From Oscillospiraceae bacterium (GTDB lineage Bacteria; Bacillota; Clostridia; Oscillospirales; Oscillospiraceae): a DNA stretch of 14,335 bases. The notes beneath the pieces were generated by a model. That model did no database searches and was not told where the DNA came from. It was given only the letters and a program-made list of their open reading frames with translations. Within the stretch, counting starts at the first letter, position 1. The number at the start of each line of letters is the position of its first letter. A program made the position numbers and the translations under genes. The stretch spans positions 1-14,335 of the forward strand of contig JAJQHT010000196.1 in assembly GCA_021199595.1 (NCBI GenBank). The letters are read 5' to 3'. Of this stretch, positions 1 to 6,541 are shown one piece after another.

Positions 1-531
1 CCCGCGGGTAAATCCATCCGCGCCCACAGCAAAGGACACAATGAGAAACGCCTCCGGGCAGCGGGATTTTATAAATTCGGCCAGCGCCAATATGCCCTCG
101 TCCGAGGGCATTGTCTCCGCCAGAAAGCAGGTTATCCCCCGCTCCAAAAACAGCTCTGCCTGACGGCAGTATACCTCCGCCGGAGCAGCATCCTCCGCCT
201 CCTGGGGAACGGGGCCAATATCCCCGAACACAAAGGCTCCATAAGGCTTCGCTGCATCCAGCGCCAGGCGGCAGGCCGCATCCAGCGATTTTTCCGCCTG
301 GGCCGTCTCCCCGGCGGCCATATCGCGGCTCGCGGTGAAGGTGTTGGTCTTAATCGCCATACACCCCGCGTCCAGATAAGCCCGGTGAATGGCGGCAATC
401 TCCTCCGGGCGATTCAGATTCGCCAGGTCGCAGCGCTCCTGCGCCCTGCCAGACAGGGAGGCAAAATACGTCCCCATGGCCCCGTCGAACAGCAGGGGTC
501 TTCCCTGCGATAAATATGCGCGAATATCCAT
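1..531 (-). CDS. Homocysteine S-methyltransferase domain protein, 3' end off the window (possibly the bifunctional YitJ-type enzyme)
   Basis: I translated 177 codons from the ATG at 529-531 with no stop before the left edge, so the gene is partial. The protein opens with the homocysteine S-methyltransferase (Pfam S-methyl_trans) pattern: FDGAMGTYF (residues 15-23), KTNTF (61-65), FGDIGP (102-107) and AETM (138-141). The zinc-binding cysteines of this family lie further C-terminal and are not visible. The start sits 1 base after the metH stop, and the ribosome binding site (AGAAAGG) lies inside the last metH codons, so translation is likely coupled. Known homologues beside MetH in Clostridia and Bacillus (YitJ) are often fused to methylenetetrahydrofolate reductase, which would supply methyl-tetrahydrofolate to MetH. 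That fusion is inference here, because the second half is outside the window. Confidence 0.9.
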   Translation of the reverse strand, partial: MDIRAYLSQGRPLLFDGAMGTYFASLSGRAQERCDLANLNRPEEIAAIHRAYLDAGCMAIKTNTFTASRDMAAGETAQAEKSLDAACRLALDAAKPYGAFVFGDIGPVPQEAEDAAPAEVYCRQAELFLERGITCFLAETMPSDEGILALAEFIKSRCPEAFLIVSFAVGADGFTRG

Positions 532-532
532 A

Positions 533-2890
533 TCACCCCAACACCTTTCTTGCTATTTCTACCGATTGGCGGGCGTCCTTGGAATAATAATCCGCGCCCA
601 TTTTCTTTGCGTATTCCGGCGTCACCACCGCGCCGCCCACGAACGTCACCGGCGGCTCCGGCAGGGTGTGGAGAACCTGAATGGTTTTTTCCATGGATGG
701 CAGCGTGGTTGTCATCAGGGCGGACAGGCCCACCAGCCGGATGTTCTGCTCCTGCACGGTTTGCAGCACCGTCTCCGGCGGCACATCCTTCCCTAGGTCG
801 ATGACGTCGTAGCCGTAATTTTCCAAAACCGTTTTCACGATGTTCTTGCCAATATCGTGAATATCCCCCTGGACGGTGGCCATGACGATGCGGCCCTTTT
901 TCACTGGGGTTCCGCCCTTCTCGGCAATAGAGGCCCGGATGACCTCGAAAACGGACTGGGCGGCTCCTGCCGCGCTGAGAAGCTGGGGCAGGAACACCGT
1001 TCCCGCCTCGTATTCCTCCCCCACCTTATCCAGGGCGGGAATCAGATGCCGTTCCACCAGGGCCAGCTCGTCCTCTGAGGCCAGAGCCTCCTTTGCCAGT
1101 CTCCCGGCGTCGGTTTTCAGGCCACGGATGATGGCGTCGTCCAGCGTCAGCGCCCCGTTCCCTGTGGGGGCCGCCTGCGCCGCTGGGGACTGCCCCGCGA
1201 ACCGGGCCACATAGGCCCGGCACTCCTTATCCTCGCAGGACAGGAGCCGAAAGGCGAACACCGCGTCCATCATCTCCCGCTGGTTGGGGTTGATGATGGG
1301 CAGGGTCAGGCCCACGGTCATGGCCTGGGTCAAAAAAGTCTGGGTGATCAGGGGCCGGTTCGGCAGGCCGAAGGAGATGTTGGACACCCCCAGCACGGTC
1401 TGCAAGCCCATCTCATGACGAACGATCCGCACCGCCTCCAGGGTCTCCCGCGCCTGCTCCTGCTGGGCGGAGACGGTCAAGGTCAGGCAGTCTATCCACA
1501 GATCCGCCTTGGGGATGCCATGGGCCGCCGCCGCGTCCATAATGCGCCGGGCGATGGTCACCCGCTCCTCCGTGGTCTGGGGAACCCCTGTTTTGTCCAG
1601 GGTCAGGCCCACCACCGCCGCGCCGTATTTTTTCACGATGGGCAGCACCCGCTCCAGCACCGCCGCCTCCCCGTTGACGGAGTTCACAGCGGCCTTGCCG
1701 TTATAGACCCGCAGCCCCGCCTCCAGCGCGTCCGGGTCGGAGGAATCCAGCTGCAACGGCAGGGAGATAACGCTTTGCAGCTTTTTCACCACGCGGGGCA
1801 GCATTTCCGCCTCGTTCACACCGGGAAAGCCCACGTTCACGTCCAGAATATCCGCCCCCGCGTCCTCCTGCTGGATGGCTACATCCAGGATATAGTCCAG
1901 GTCGTTTTCCAGCAGGGCCTGCTGGAACCGTTTTTTCCCGGTGGGATTGATCCGCTCCCCGATGACCCGCACCCCGTCCAGCCGGGTGGGACACACGGGG
2001 GTGCAGACGAAGCTGACATCGTCGTAATGCCGCTGGGCAGGCCTTCGCCCCGCCAGGGCCTGCACCAGAGCGCGGATATAATCCGGGCTGGTGCCGCAGC
2101 AGCCCCCCAGGATGGTGACACCTCCCTCCACGCAGGGGAGCAGGGCCTGGGCAAATTCCTCCGGCCCCATGTCGTAGTGTCCGTCCACAGGGTCGGGCAG
2201 GCCCGCGTTGGGCTTTGCCACCACCGGCAGGCGGGTGTTTTCGCAAAGCTCCTTCAAAAGCGGCGCCAGCAGGTCAGGCCCCAGGGAGCAGTTCAGGCCG
2301 ATGGCATCTGCCCCCAGGCCCTCCAGGGTTCTGGCCATGGAGGGTACGGTGCAGCCGGTGAAGGTGCGGCCGCTCTCGTCAAAGGACATCGTCACCAAAA
2401 CAGGCAGACTCGTGGCCTCCTTCGCCGCCAGCAGGGCGGCCTTAGCCTCATAGAGATCCGTCATGGTCTCGATGGCAATTAAATCCGCCCCGGCGGCGGC
2501 CCCGGCCTCCATCATCTCCCGGAACAGGTCGTAGGCCCGCTCGAAGGTCAATGTTCCCATAGGCTCCAGCAGCACCCCCAGGGGGCCGACGCCCAGGGCC
2601 ACCTGGGCGTCCGTTCCCGCCGCCTCCTTTGCAATGCGGACGGCAGCGGTGATGATTTCCTGCACGGTATGGCCGGTGCGCTTCAGCTTCAGGCCGTTGG
2701 CTCCGAAGGTGTTGGCGTATACCACCTGGCTGCCCGCCTGGATATATTCCCGATAAATACCGGCCAAAAGCGCCGGTTCCGTCAGGTTCAGAAGCTCCGG
2801 CTGTCCGCCGGGAGGCAGGCCCCGCTGCTGCAATACGGTGCCCATGGCTCCGTCCAATATAATAAAACCGCTGGTAAAATCAATTCCCAC
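533..2890 (-). CDS. metH: Cobalamin-dependent methionine synthase, short form without reactivation domain
   Basis: MetH moves the methyl group of 5-methyltetrahydrofolate to homocysteine through a bound cobalamin. The GTG at 2888-2890 is the best start, because AAGGGAGGG lies just upstream and the ILDGAMGT motif follows at once; it gives 785 residues. An upstream in-frame start at 2980 would only add sequence overlapping the previous gene. Domains in order: homocysteine methyltransferase (about 1-285) with zinc ligands Cys201 in GLNC and Cys263-Cys264 in GGCCG; pterin-binding domain (about 305-555) with IGERINPTG; four-helix cap (about 585-655); cobalamin domain (about 665-785) with DIHDIGK, whose His678 is the lower cobalt ligand, then SAL and GGA. 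Family full-length enzymes are about 1,200 residues. The missing C-terminal reactivation domain is the preceding gene. The stop is TGA. Confidence 0.96.
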   Translation of the reverse strand: MGIDFTSGFIILDGAMGTVLQQRGLPPGGQPELLNLTEPALLAGIYREYIQAGSQVVYANTFGANGLKLKRTGHTVQEIITAAVRIAKEAAGTDAQVALGVGPLGVLLEPMGTLTFERAYDLFREMMEAGAAAGADLIAIETMTDLYEAKAALLAAKEATSLPVLVTMSFDESGRTFTGCTVPSMARTLEGLGADAIGLNCSLGPDLLAPLLKELCENTRLPVVAKPNAGLPDPVDGHYDMGPEEFAQALLPCVEGGVTILGGCCGTSPDYIRALVQALAGRRPAQRHYDDVSFVCTPVCPTRLDGVRVIGERINPTGKKRFQQALLENDLDYILDVAIQQEDAGADILDVNVGFPGVNEAEMLPRVVKKLQSVISLPLQLDSSDPDALEAGLRVYNGKAAVNSVNGEAAVLERVLPIVKKYGAAVVGLTLDKTGVPQTTEERVTIARRIMDAAAAHGIPKADLWIDCLTLTVSAQQEQARETLEAVRIVRHEMGLQTVLGVSNISFGLPNRPLITQTFLTQAMTVGLTLPIINPNQREMMDAVFAFRLLSCEDKECRAYVARFAGQSPAAQAAPTGNGALTLDDAIIRGLKTDAGRLAKEALASEDELALVERHLIPALDKVGEEYEAGTVFLPQLLSAAGAAQSVFEVIRASIAEKGGTPVKKGRIVMATVQGDIHDIGKNIVKTVLENYGYDVIDLGKDVPPETVLQTVQEQNIRLVGLSALMTTTLPSMEKTIQVLHTLPEPPVTFVGGAVVTPEYAKKMGADYYSKDARQSVEIARKVLG

Positions 2891-3539
2891 AGTGTTTCCC
2901 TCCCTTTCGCAGTGTGCATCTCTCCCGCAGAGCGCAATAGGCGCAGCCCCGTATGCGTGCCGCCTGGGGTCTCTCCGCAATGCCGATAACGGCGGTGACG
3001 GATTTGCCTGGATTCATTAAAAGGCTCTCCGTGACGCACAGGCCCAGCCGCCGCTGGGTGTCCAGCACGGCGCAGATGGACGGCTGAAGCGCCAGGGGCA
3101 GATCCCCATAGCCGGGGGAAAAGCGGTCGGTTAGATACGTCCCCGGCAGACGCGCCTTCAGCTCCCGCTCCGCCTCGTCGCAGCCCGCCTCCACCCAGGC
3201 GCTGCCGCAGGCGTCCAAAAGCAGGGCCTGAGCCATATCCCGCGCCTGCTCCGTTCGGAGCATGGCGTCAAATTTCGCCCCCAGGGTGCAGGCCAGCAGT
3301 GCCGCACGGTCACATTCCGCCAGCATACGGGCCGCGCTCTCCCCCGGCAGAAGGATGTCCGCCTCCGGCAGATAAAAACCATCCGAGCGCCGCTGTATTG
3401 CAAATATCCGATAGGTATACCTGGGCCGGACAGCGGCGGTCACCTCTTCGGCCACCGCCTCCGCCTGACGCCGCAGCGCCTCGGACGGCTCTCCCCGAAC
3501 ACCCGCGTACCGCAGGGCCTCGTCAATATTCAGCTTCAT
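2880..3539 (-). CDS. Stand-alone methionine synthase reactivation (AdoMet-binding) domain protein
   Basis: This protein matches the vitamin B12-dependent methionine synthase activation domain, here as a separate polypeptide of 219 residues. The key motif is RFSPGYGDLPL at residues 139-149; it corresponds to the AdoMet-binding RxSxGY signature used when oxidised cob(II)alamin is reductively remethylated. I chose ATG 3537-3539, because GAGGAGGG lies just upstream. A GTG 15 bases earlier would place that ribosome binding site inside the coding sequence. It is the first gene of the operon and overlaps metH by 11 bases, which fits 1:1 production with the short MetH. The C-terminus carries a C-x2-C-x5-C-x8-C cluster (Cys199, 202, 208, 217) that could bind metal or an iron-sulfur cluster; that role is inference. 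No flavodoxin-like partner is visible in the window. Confidence 0.93.
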   Translation of the reverse strand: MKLNIDEALRYAGVRGEPSEALRRQAEAVAEEVTAAVRPRYTYRIFAIQRRSDGFYLPEADILLPGESAARMLAECDRAALLACTLGAKFDAMLRTEQARDMAQALLLDACGSAWVEAGCDEAERELKARLPGTYLTDRFSPGYGDLPLALQPSICAVLDTQRRLGLCVTESLLMNPGKSVTAVIGIAERPQAARIRGCAYCALRERCTLRKGGKHCGN

Positions 3540-3569
3540 CCCGGCCCTCCTCACGCGGTTTGCTTTAAT

Positions 3570-3598
3570 AATTTACTATTATAATAGGTTTTCCTCAA
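3570..3598 (-). promoter_or_regulatory. Candidate promoter of the methionine synthase operon
   Basis: On the minus strand TTGAGG (3598-3593) is followed after 17 bases by TAAATT (3575-3570), each hexamer matching consensus at four positions. A perfect TATAAT also occurs at 3583-3578, but no good -35 box sits 16-18 bases before it. Either would give a short leader before the ATG at 3539. The leader is too short to hold a SAM riboswitch or a T-box. The assignment is tentative. Confidence 0.4.
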
Positions 3599-3616
3599 AA
3601 TGTATAGTCCTATTAT
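3581..3616. repeat. 8-bp inverted repeat in the divergent promoter region
   Basis: ATAATAGG (3581-3588) and its exact reverse complement CCTATTAT (3609-3616) are separated by 20 bases. They lie between the operon reading left and the ttcA-like gene reading right, overlapping the candidate minus-strand promoter and ending 11 bases before the plus-strand -35 box. This could be an operator for a dimeric regulator. It could also be chance in a very A/T-rich stretch. Confidence 0.4.
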
Positions 3617-3627
3617 CATGCATGGAA

Positions 3628-3656
3628 TTGACATACAGCGGGAATCATGCTATGAT
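3628..3656 (+). promoter_or_regulatory. Sigma-A promoter of the ttcA-like gene
   Basis: A perfect TTGACA (3628-3633) is followed by exactly 17 bases and TATGAT (3651-3656). Transcription would start near 3663, giving a leader of about 30 bases. The ribosome binding site TAAGGAG (3677-3683) lies within that leader. Because this promoter lies inside the longest possible reading frame from 3622, it rules out the upstream ATG codons as the main start. Confidence 0.78.
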
Positions 3657-3693
3657 TTCCTATAATCACAGTATGTTAAGGAGTCTGTCTGCC

Positions 3694-4530
3694 ATGGCGA
3701 GAGACCTTACCCGCTGCCAGCTCATCGAGCGGAGCATTATCACAAAATATCACAAGGCCCTGTGGACGCCCTTCGTCGCCGCGGTCAAGAAATACAGCCT
3801 GATACAGGCCGGGGACAGCATTGCCGTCTGCATTTCCGGCGGCAAAGACTCTATGCTGATGGCAAAGCTGATGCAGGAGCTTCACCGCCACAGCGAGGTT
3901 CCCTTTTCCCAGACCTTTCTGGTCATGGATCCAGGCTACAACGAGGCGAATCGCCGGAGAATTGAGGAAAACGCCCGGCTGCTGGAGGTTCCCATCACCA
4001 TCTTTGAGAGCAACATCTTCGAGGTGGCCAACAGCACGGAAAAATCCCCCTGCTATCTCTGCGCCCGTATGCGGCGGGGGTATCTATACAGCAAGGCCAG
4101 GGAGCTGGGCTGCAACAAGATCGCCCTGGGCCACCACTTCAACGACGTCATCGAAACCACCCTGATCGGAATGTTCTATGGCTCCCAGCTCCAGGGCATG
4201 ATGCCAAAGCTCCACAGCACCAACTTCCCCGGCATGGAGCTTATCCGCCCCCTGTACTGCGTCCACGAGGAGGACATCATCGCCTGGGCCAGATACAACC
4301 ATCTTGAATTTATCCAGTGCGCCTGCCGCTTTACGGAGAATAACGCCGCCAGCGACAACGGCGGCTCCAAGCGTCAGGAAATAAAAGACCTTCTCCGCCG
4401 CATGAGACAGGACGACCCCAACATCGAAAAAAGCATCTTCAACAGCCTGCACAGCGTCTGCCTGGACACCTTTCCCGGATACAAGTCCAAGGGAAAAACC
4501 TATACGCTGAATGATTTTTATGACCAATAA
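3694..4530 (+). CDS. ttcA: TtcA-family PP-loop ATPase (tRNA 2-thiocytidine biosynthesis-like)
   Basis: TtcA proteins activate tRNA cytidine-32 with ATP and replace its oxygen with sulfur, using an iron-sulfur cluster. The start ATG at 3694 follows TAAGGAG by 10 bases and gives 278 residues. An ATG at 3622 is in frame but precedes the promoter -10 box. The PP-loop SGGKDS is at residues 48-53. CYLC at 120-123 matches the first cysteine pair of the family, and GHHFNDVIET at 146-155 is the second conserved PP-loop region. Further cysteines, in a C-x-C arrangement at 209 and 211, lie where the third cluster ligand is expected. The family call is firm. The exact tRNA target is less certain, since clostridial members are poorly tested. 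The gene stands alone, divergent from the methionine operon and convergent with the GT-C gene. Confidence 0.86.
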   Translation: MARDLTRCQLIERSIITKYHKALWTPFVAAVKKYSLIQAGDSIAVCISGGKDSMLMAKLMQELHRHSEVPFSQTFLVMDPGYNEANRRRIEENARLLEVPITIFESNIFEVANSTEKSPCYLCARMRRGYLYSKARELGCNKIALGHHFNDVIETTLIGMFYGSQLQGMMPKLHSTNFPGMELIRPLYCVHEEDIIAWARYNHLEFIQCACRFTENNAASDNGGSKRQEIKDLLRRMRQDDPNIEKSIFNSLHSVCLDTFPGYKSKGKTYTLNDFYDQ

Positions 4531-4535
4531 GCCCC

Positions 4536-4591
4536 TTACGCCAAAGCCGCGCCGAAACATCCGTTTCAGCGCGGCTCTTTGATAGGCGTAA
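4536..4591. terminator. Nested inverted repeat between convergent genes, likely bidirectional terminator
   Basis: The inner stem pairs AGCCGCGC (4545-4552) with GCGCGGCT (4569-4576) and GAAAC (4554-4558) with GTTTC (4563-4567), with one C/A mismatch and an ATCC loop. An outer pair, TTACGCC (4536-4542) and GGCGTAA (4585-4591), encloses it. It begins 6 bases after the ttcA-like stop and lies 16 bases beyond the final stop of the opposing gene. Neither side has a strong T run (CTTT on plus), so as an intrinsic terminator it is only moderate. Confidence 0.65.
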
Positions 4592-4606
4592 ACGTCAGCT
4601 TCTTCT

Positions 4607-4768
4607 CTACATAATTGCCTGCCCCTGCATGAACCAGTAATTGCAAAACAGCAAAAAGACTGCCTCTGCTGTCAGCAGACCATAGCGCAGCCATTTTTTA
4701 TCCAGACTGCCGACGCACAGATACACAGGGATGCAGCCCAGCATATACCGGCCGCCGCTGATGAGCTA
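4607..4768 (-). pseudogene. C-terminal remainder of the GT-C gene beyond an in-frame TAG
   Basis: Directly after the TAG at 4768-4766 the same frame stays open for 52 codons until a second TAG at 4609-4607. The translated stretch begins LISGGRYMLGCIPVYL and ends with a hydrophobic segment (AVFLLFCNYWF). That is the kind of sequence GT-C PIG-V-like proteins carry at their C-terminus, where an (S/P)xRY motif is followed by a membrane helix. This suggests one ancestral gene of 409 residues, counting the TAG codon, broken by a single-base change such as TGG or CAG to TAG. A sequencing error or read-through is possible. No ribosome binding site suggests separate translation. Confidence 0.7.
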
Positions 4769-5833
4769 GGAGGCAGTATAGCACATACCCAGGTACGCCG
4801 CGCCATGGAGGACATAGGCGGTATCCAGCCTCCGCCGCCAGCCCGCAAACAGCAGCGCCGCCGCAATAAAATATATAGCGAGCTGGGGCCAGTATATCCA
4901 TTTGGCAAGGCCGGGATAGGCCAGGGCCATCTCCCACTGCTGGGCGACGGTGCGGCCCAGCCATTGGGTCGTCTGCCACCAGGGGGAAATGCTCTCATAA
5001 TACTGGAAGGCCAGAAAATCCCCGCAGACGATTTTATTGATGAGAAGATATACCCCAAATCCGCACACCGGCCCCGCCAGCCACAAAAGCCGCCAGCGCC
5101 AGCCCTGGGCGCGGACATACCGCCAGGCGCAGTAGACCCCCGGCAGGAGAAGCAGCAGCCCCTGCACCCTCGTCAGGGCGCAGAAAAATCCTATGATACC
5201 GGCCCAAGCCCATTTCCGCTCCCGGATGCAGTAAAGGCCCGCCGTCGTCAGCAGCAGGAAAAGCCCCTCTGTAAATACGCCCATACAGAAAAAGCCAAAG
5301 GGGTACAGCCAATAGGCGGCCAGCGCGGCGCTGGGATGGGCGCAGTCCCGCGCCGCCAGCTTTGCCACGAACACAGCGGACAGGCCATAGCACACCTGGG
5401 ATATGATCATCCCCGCCAGGGCCGTCCGGCCTCCCAGCAGCGCCCCCAGCCCCGCCATCAATAGGGGGTACAGGGGATAGAACACAATGTTGTTCACATA
5501 CTCCCCGGAGGTGACATAGCCGTTTTCCGCCATGTAAATATAGCGGGGCGCATCCCCCGCCTCGGTCATGCGGGTATAGAGATGGGCCGCAAAGCCCGAC
5601 ACGCCGCCGGTATCGAAAACATAGCCCAGCAGCGCCGTCAGCCACAGCACAGCCAGGGAGACTGCAAAAATGACGACAGGATGCCAGCTTGCAGGCGCAA
5701 GAAATACCTTTTTGAACGCAAGCGTCCCGTCGCGCAGGTCAAGGCCAAAAAGCTCCTGCGCGGCCCGAAACGCAAGGCAGCCCAGCAGCGCCAGCATAAC
5801 GGCGCTGGACGACAGCCATAGAAATGTACTCAT
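4766..5833 (-). CDS. GT-C family membrane glycosyltransferase (PIG-V/mannosyltransferase-like), truncated by in-frame TAG
   Basis: The protein has 355 residues up to the TAG at 4766-4768 and is mostly hydrophobic, with about eight to ten predicted membrane helices by eye. The segment AGDAPRYIYMAENGY resembles the D-x-x-x-Y-x-x-I-A-x-x-GY loop of PIG-V-type GT-C enzymes, where an acidic residue in the first outer loop is catalytic. FYPLYPLLM and TRVQGLLLLLPG also fit this family (COG5542-like). Such enzymes transfer a sugar from a polyprenyl-phosphate donor outside the membrane; the acceptor is unknown. The ATG at 5831-5833 lies 3 bases after the preceding stop (TGAGCTATG) without a clear ribosome binding site, so translational coupling is likely. 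The missing last 50 or so residues probably include a membrane helix and the family SxGRY segment, so the truncated product may be inactive. Confidence 0.75.
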   Translation of the reverse strand: MSTFLWLSSSAVMLALLGCLAFRAAQELFGLDLRDGTLAFKKVFLAPASWHPVVIFAVSLAVLWLTALLGYVFDTGGVSGFAAHLYTRMTEAGDAPRYIYMAENGYVTSGEYVNNIVFYPLYPLLMAGLGALLGGRTALAGMIISQVCYGLSAVFVAKLAARDCAHPSAALAAYWLYPFGFFCMGVFTEGLFLLLTTAGLYCIRERKWAWAGIIGFFCALTRVQGLLLLLPGVYCAWRYVRAQGWRWRLLWLAGPVCGFGVYLLINKIVCGDFLAFQYYESISPWWQTTQWLGRTVAQQWEMALAYPGLAKWIYWPQLAIYFIAAALLFAGWRRRLDTAYVLHGAAYLGMCYTAS

Positions 5834-5836
5834 AGC

Positions 5837-6541
5837 TCACAAAAGAAGATAGGCCACAAAGCAGGCCCCGTACAAAATCGGCTGATGCAGCAGATATATC
5901 CACAGGCTGTGCTGTCCCGGCCAGGTGAGAATCTTTGGCGCCTGGGCGGTGAGAAGCGGGCTTTCCGGGCTTCGCTCCTGTAGCTTTTTAAGCTGTCGGC
6001 CAAGCCAGGTTCCAAGCAGGAACAGGAAAATATACGGCAGGATAGGGAAATAATCATAGGACACGAAGCCGCTGTATTTGAACCCCAGCCAGAACAGCCA
6101 TTTAACCTGAACCAGGGTATTATCCGTCCACAGCTTTGTAAGGATAAACAACCCCAGCCACAGAAACGGTGCGATTTTTTCCGGCACCTTTTCCGTCCAC
6201 CGGCCAATCAGCGAATAAAGAATCATCGCCGCGCTCAGAAATTGCAGAACGCCGAACAGGATTGGCGCGTCCACAATAAAGGAGGCGATAATCACCAGCA
6301 CCCCGGCCCCGGCGGTGATAAGCCCCCGGCGCAGGTTGCTGTGGGTATAGTGGGCGCTGATACCGGCGCAGAGTATGTAGGAATAGGCAATGAACCGCTC
6401 GAATATCACCATGGGCGTACCGAAGATAAAGCTCCGGCCCACCCAGCCAAACATATAAAAATCGAACAGCAGGTGATAGACAATCATCAGCAAGCAGGCC
6501 AGACCCCGCCAGCCGTCCAGCAAAGATATGCGCTTAGACAT
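5837..6541 (-). CDS. DUF1624 / heparan-alpha-glucosaminide N-acetyltransferase-like membrane protein
   Basis: The 234-residue protein begins with LLDGWRGLACLLMIVYHLLFD. This is the R-x-x-x-x-D-x-x-RG-x-A pattern plus the conserved helix histidine of the COG3503 (DUF1624) family, related to acyltransferase 3 and HGSNAT proteins. About six or seven membrane helices are visible, and the C-terminal LHQPILYG is the second histidine motif of the family. Such proteins move acetyl or other acyl groups across the membrane onto glycans; the substrate here is unknown. The ATG (6539-6541) overlaps the end of ychF by 8 bases, and the stop is 3 bases before the GT-C start. The pairing with a GT-C enzyme suggests a shared role in surface glycan assembly or decoration, which is inference. 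Confidence 0.82.
   Translation of the reverse strand: MSKRISLLDGWRGLACLLMIVYHLLFDFYMFGWVGRSFIFGTPMVIFERFIAYSYILCAGISAHYTHSNLRRGLITAGAGVLVIIASFIVDAPILFGVLQFLSAAMILYSLIGRWTEKVPEKIAPFLWLGLFILTKLWTDNTLVQVKWLFWLGFKYSGFVSYDYFPILPYIFLFLLGTWLGRQLKKLQERSPESPLLTAQAPKILTWPGQHSLWIYLLHQPILYGACFVAYLLL

Noticed and set aside
1415..2482. Long plus-strand open frame of 355 codons opposite metH
   Set aside because: It is the antisense shadow of a conserved protein in G+C-rich DNA. It has no ribosome binding site and a low-complexity His/Arg/Gln-rich translation without domain likeness.
3540..3627. SAM riboswitch or T-box leader for the methionine operon
   Set aside because: Fewer than about 60 bases of leader are available, and no conserved helices are seen.
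4607..4768. Pyrrolysine or TAG-reassigned code
   Set aside because: A single in-frame TAG in one accessory gene is weak evidence. No pyl genes or suppressor tRNA are visible, so a nonsense mutation is preferred.
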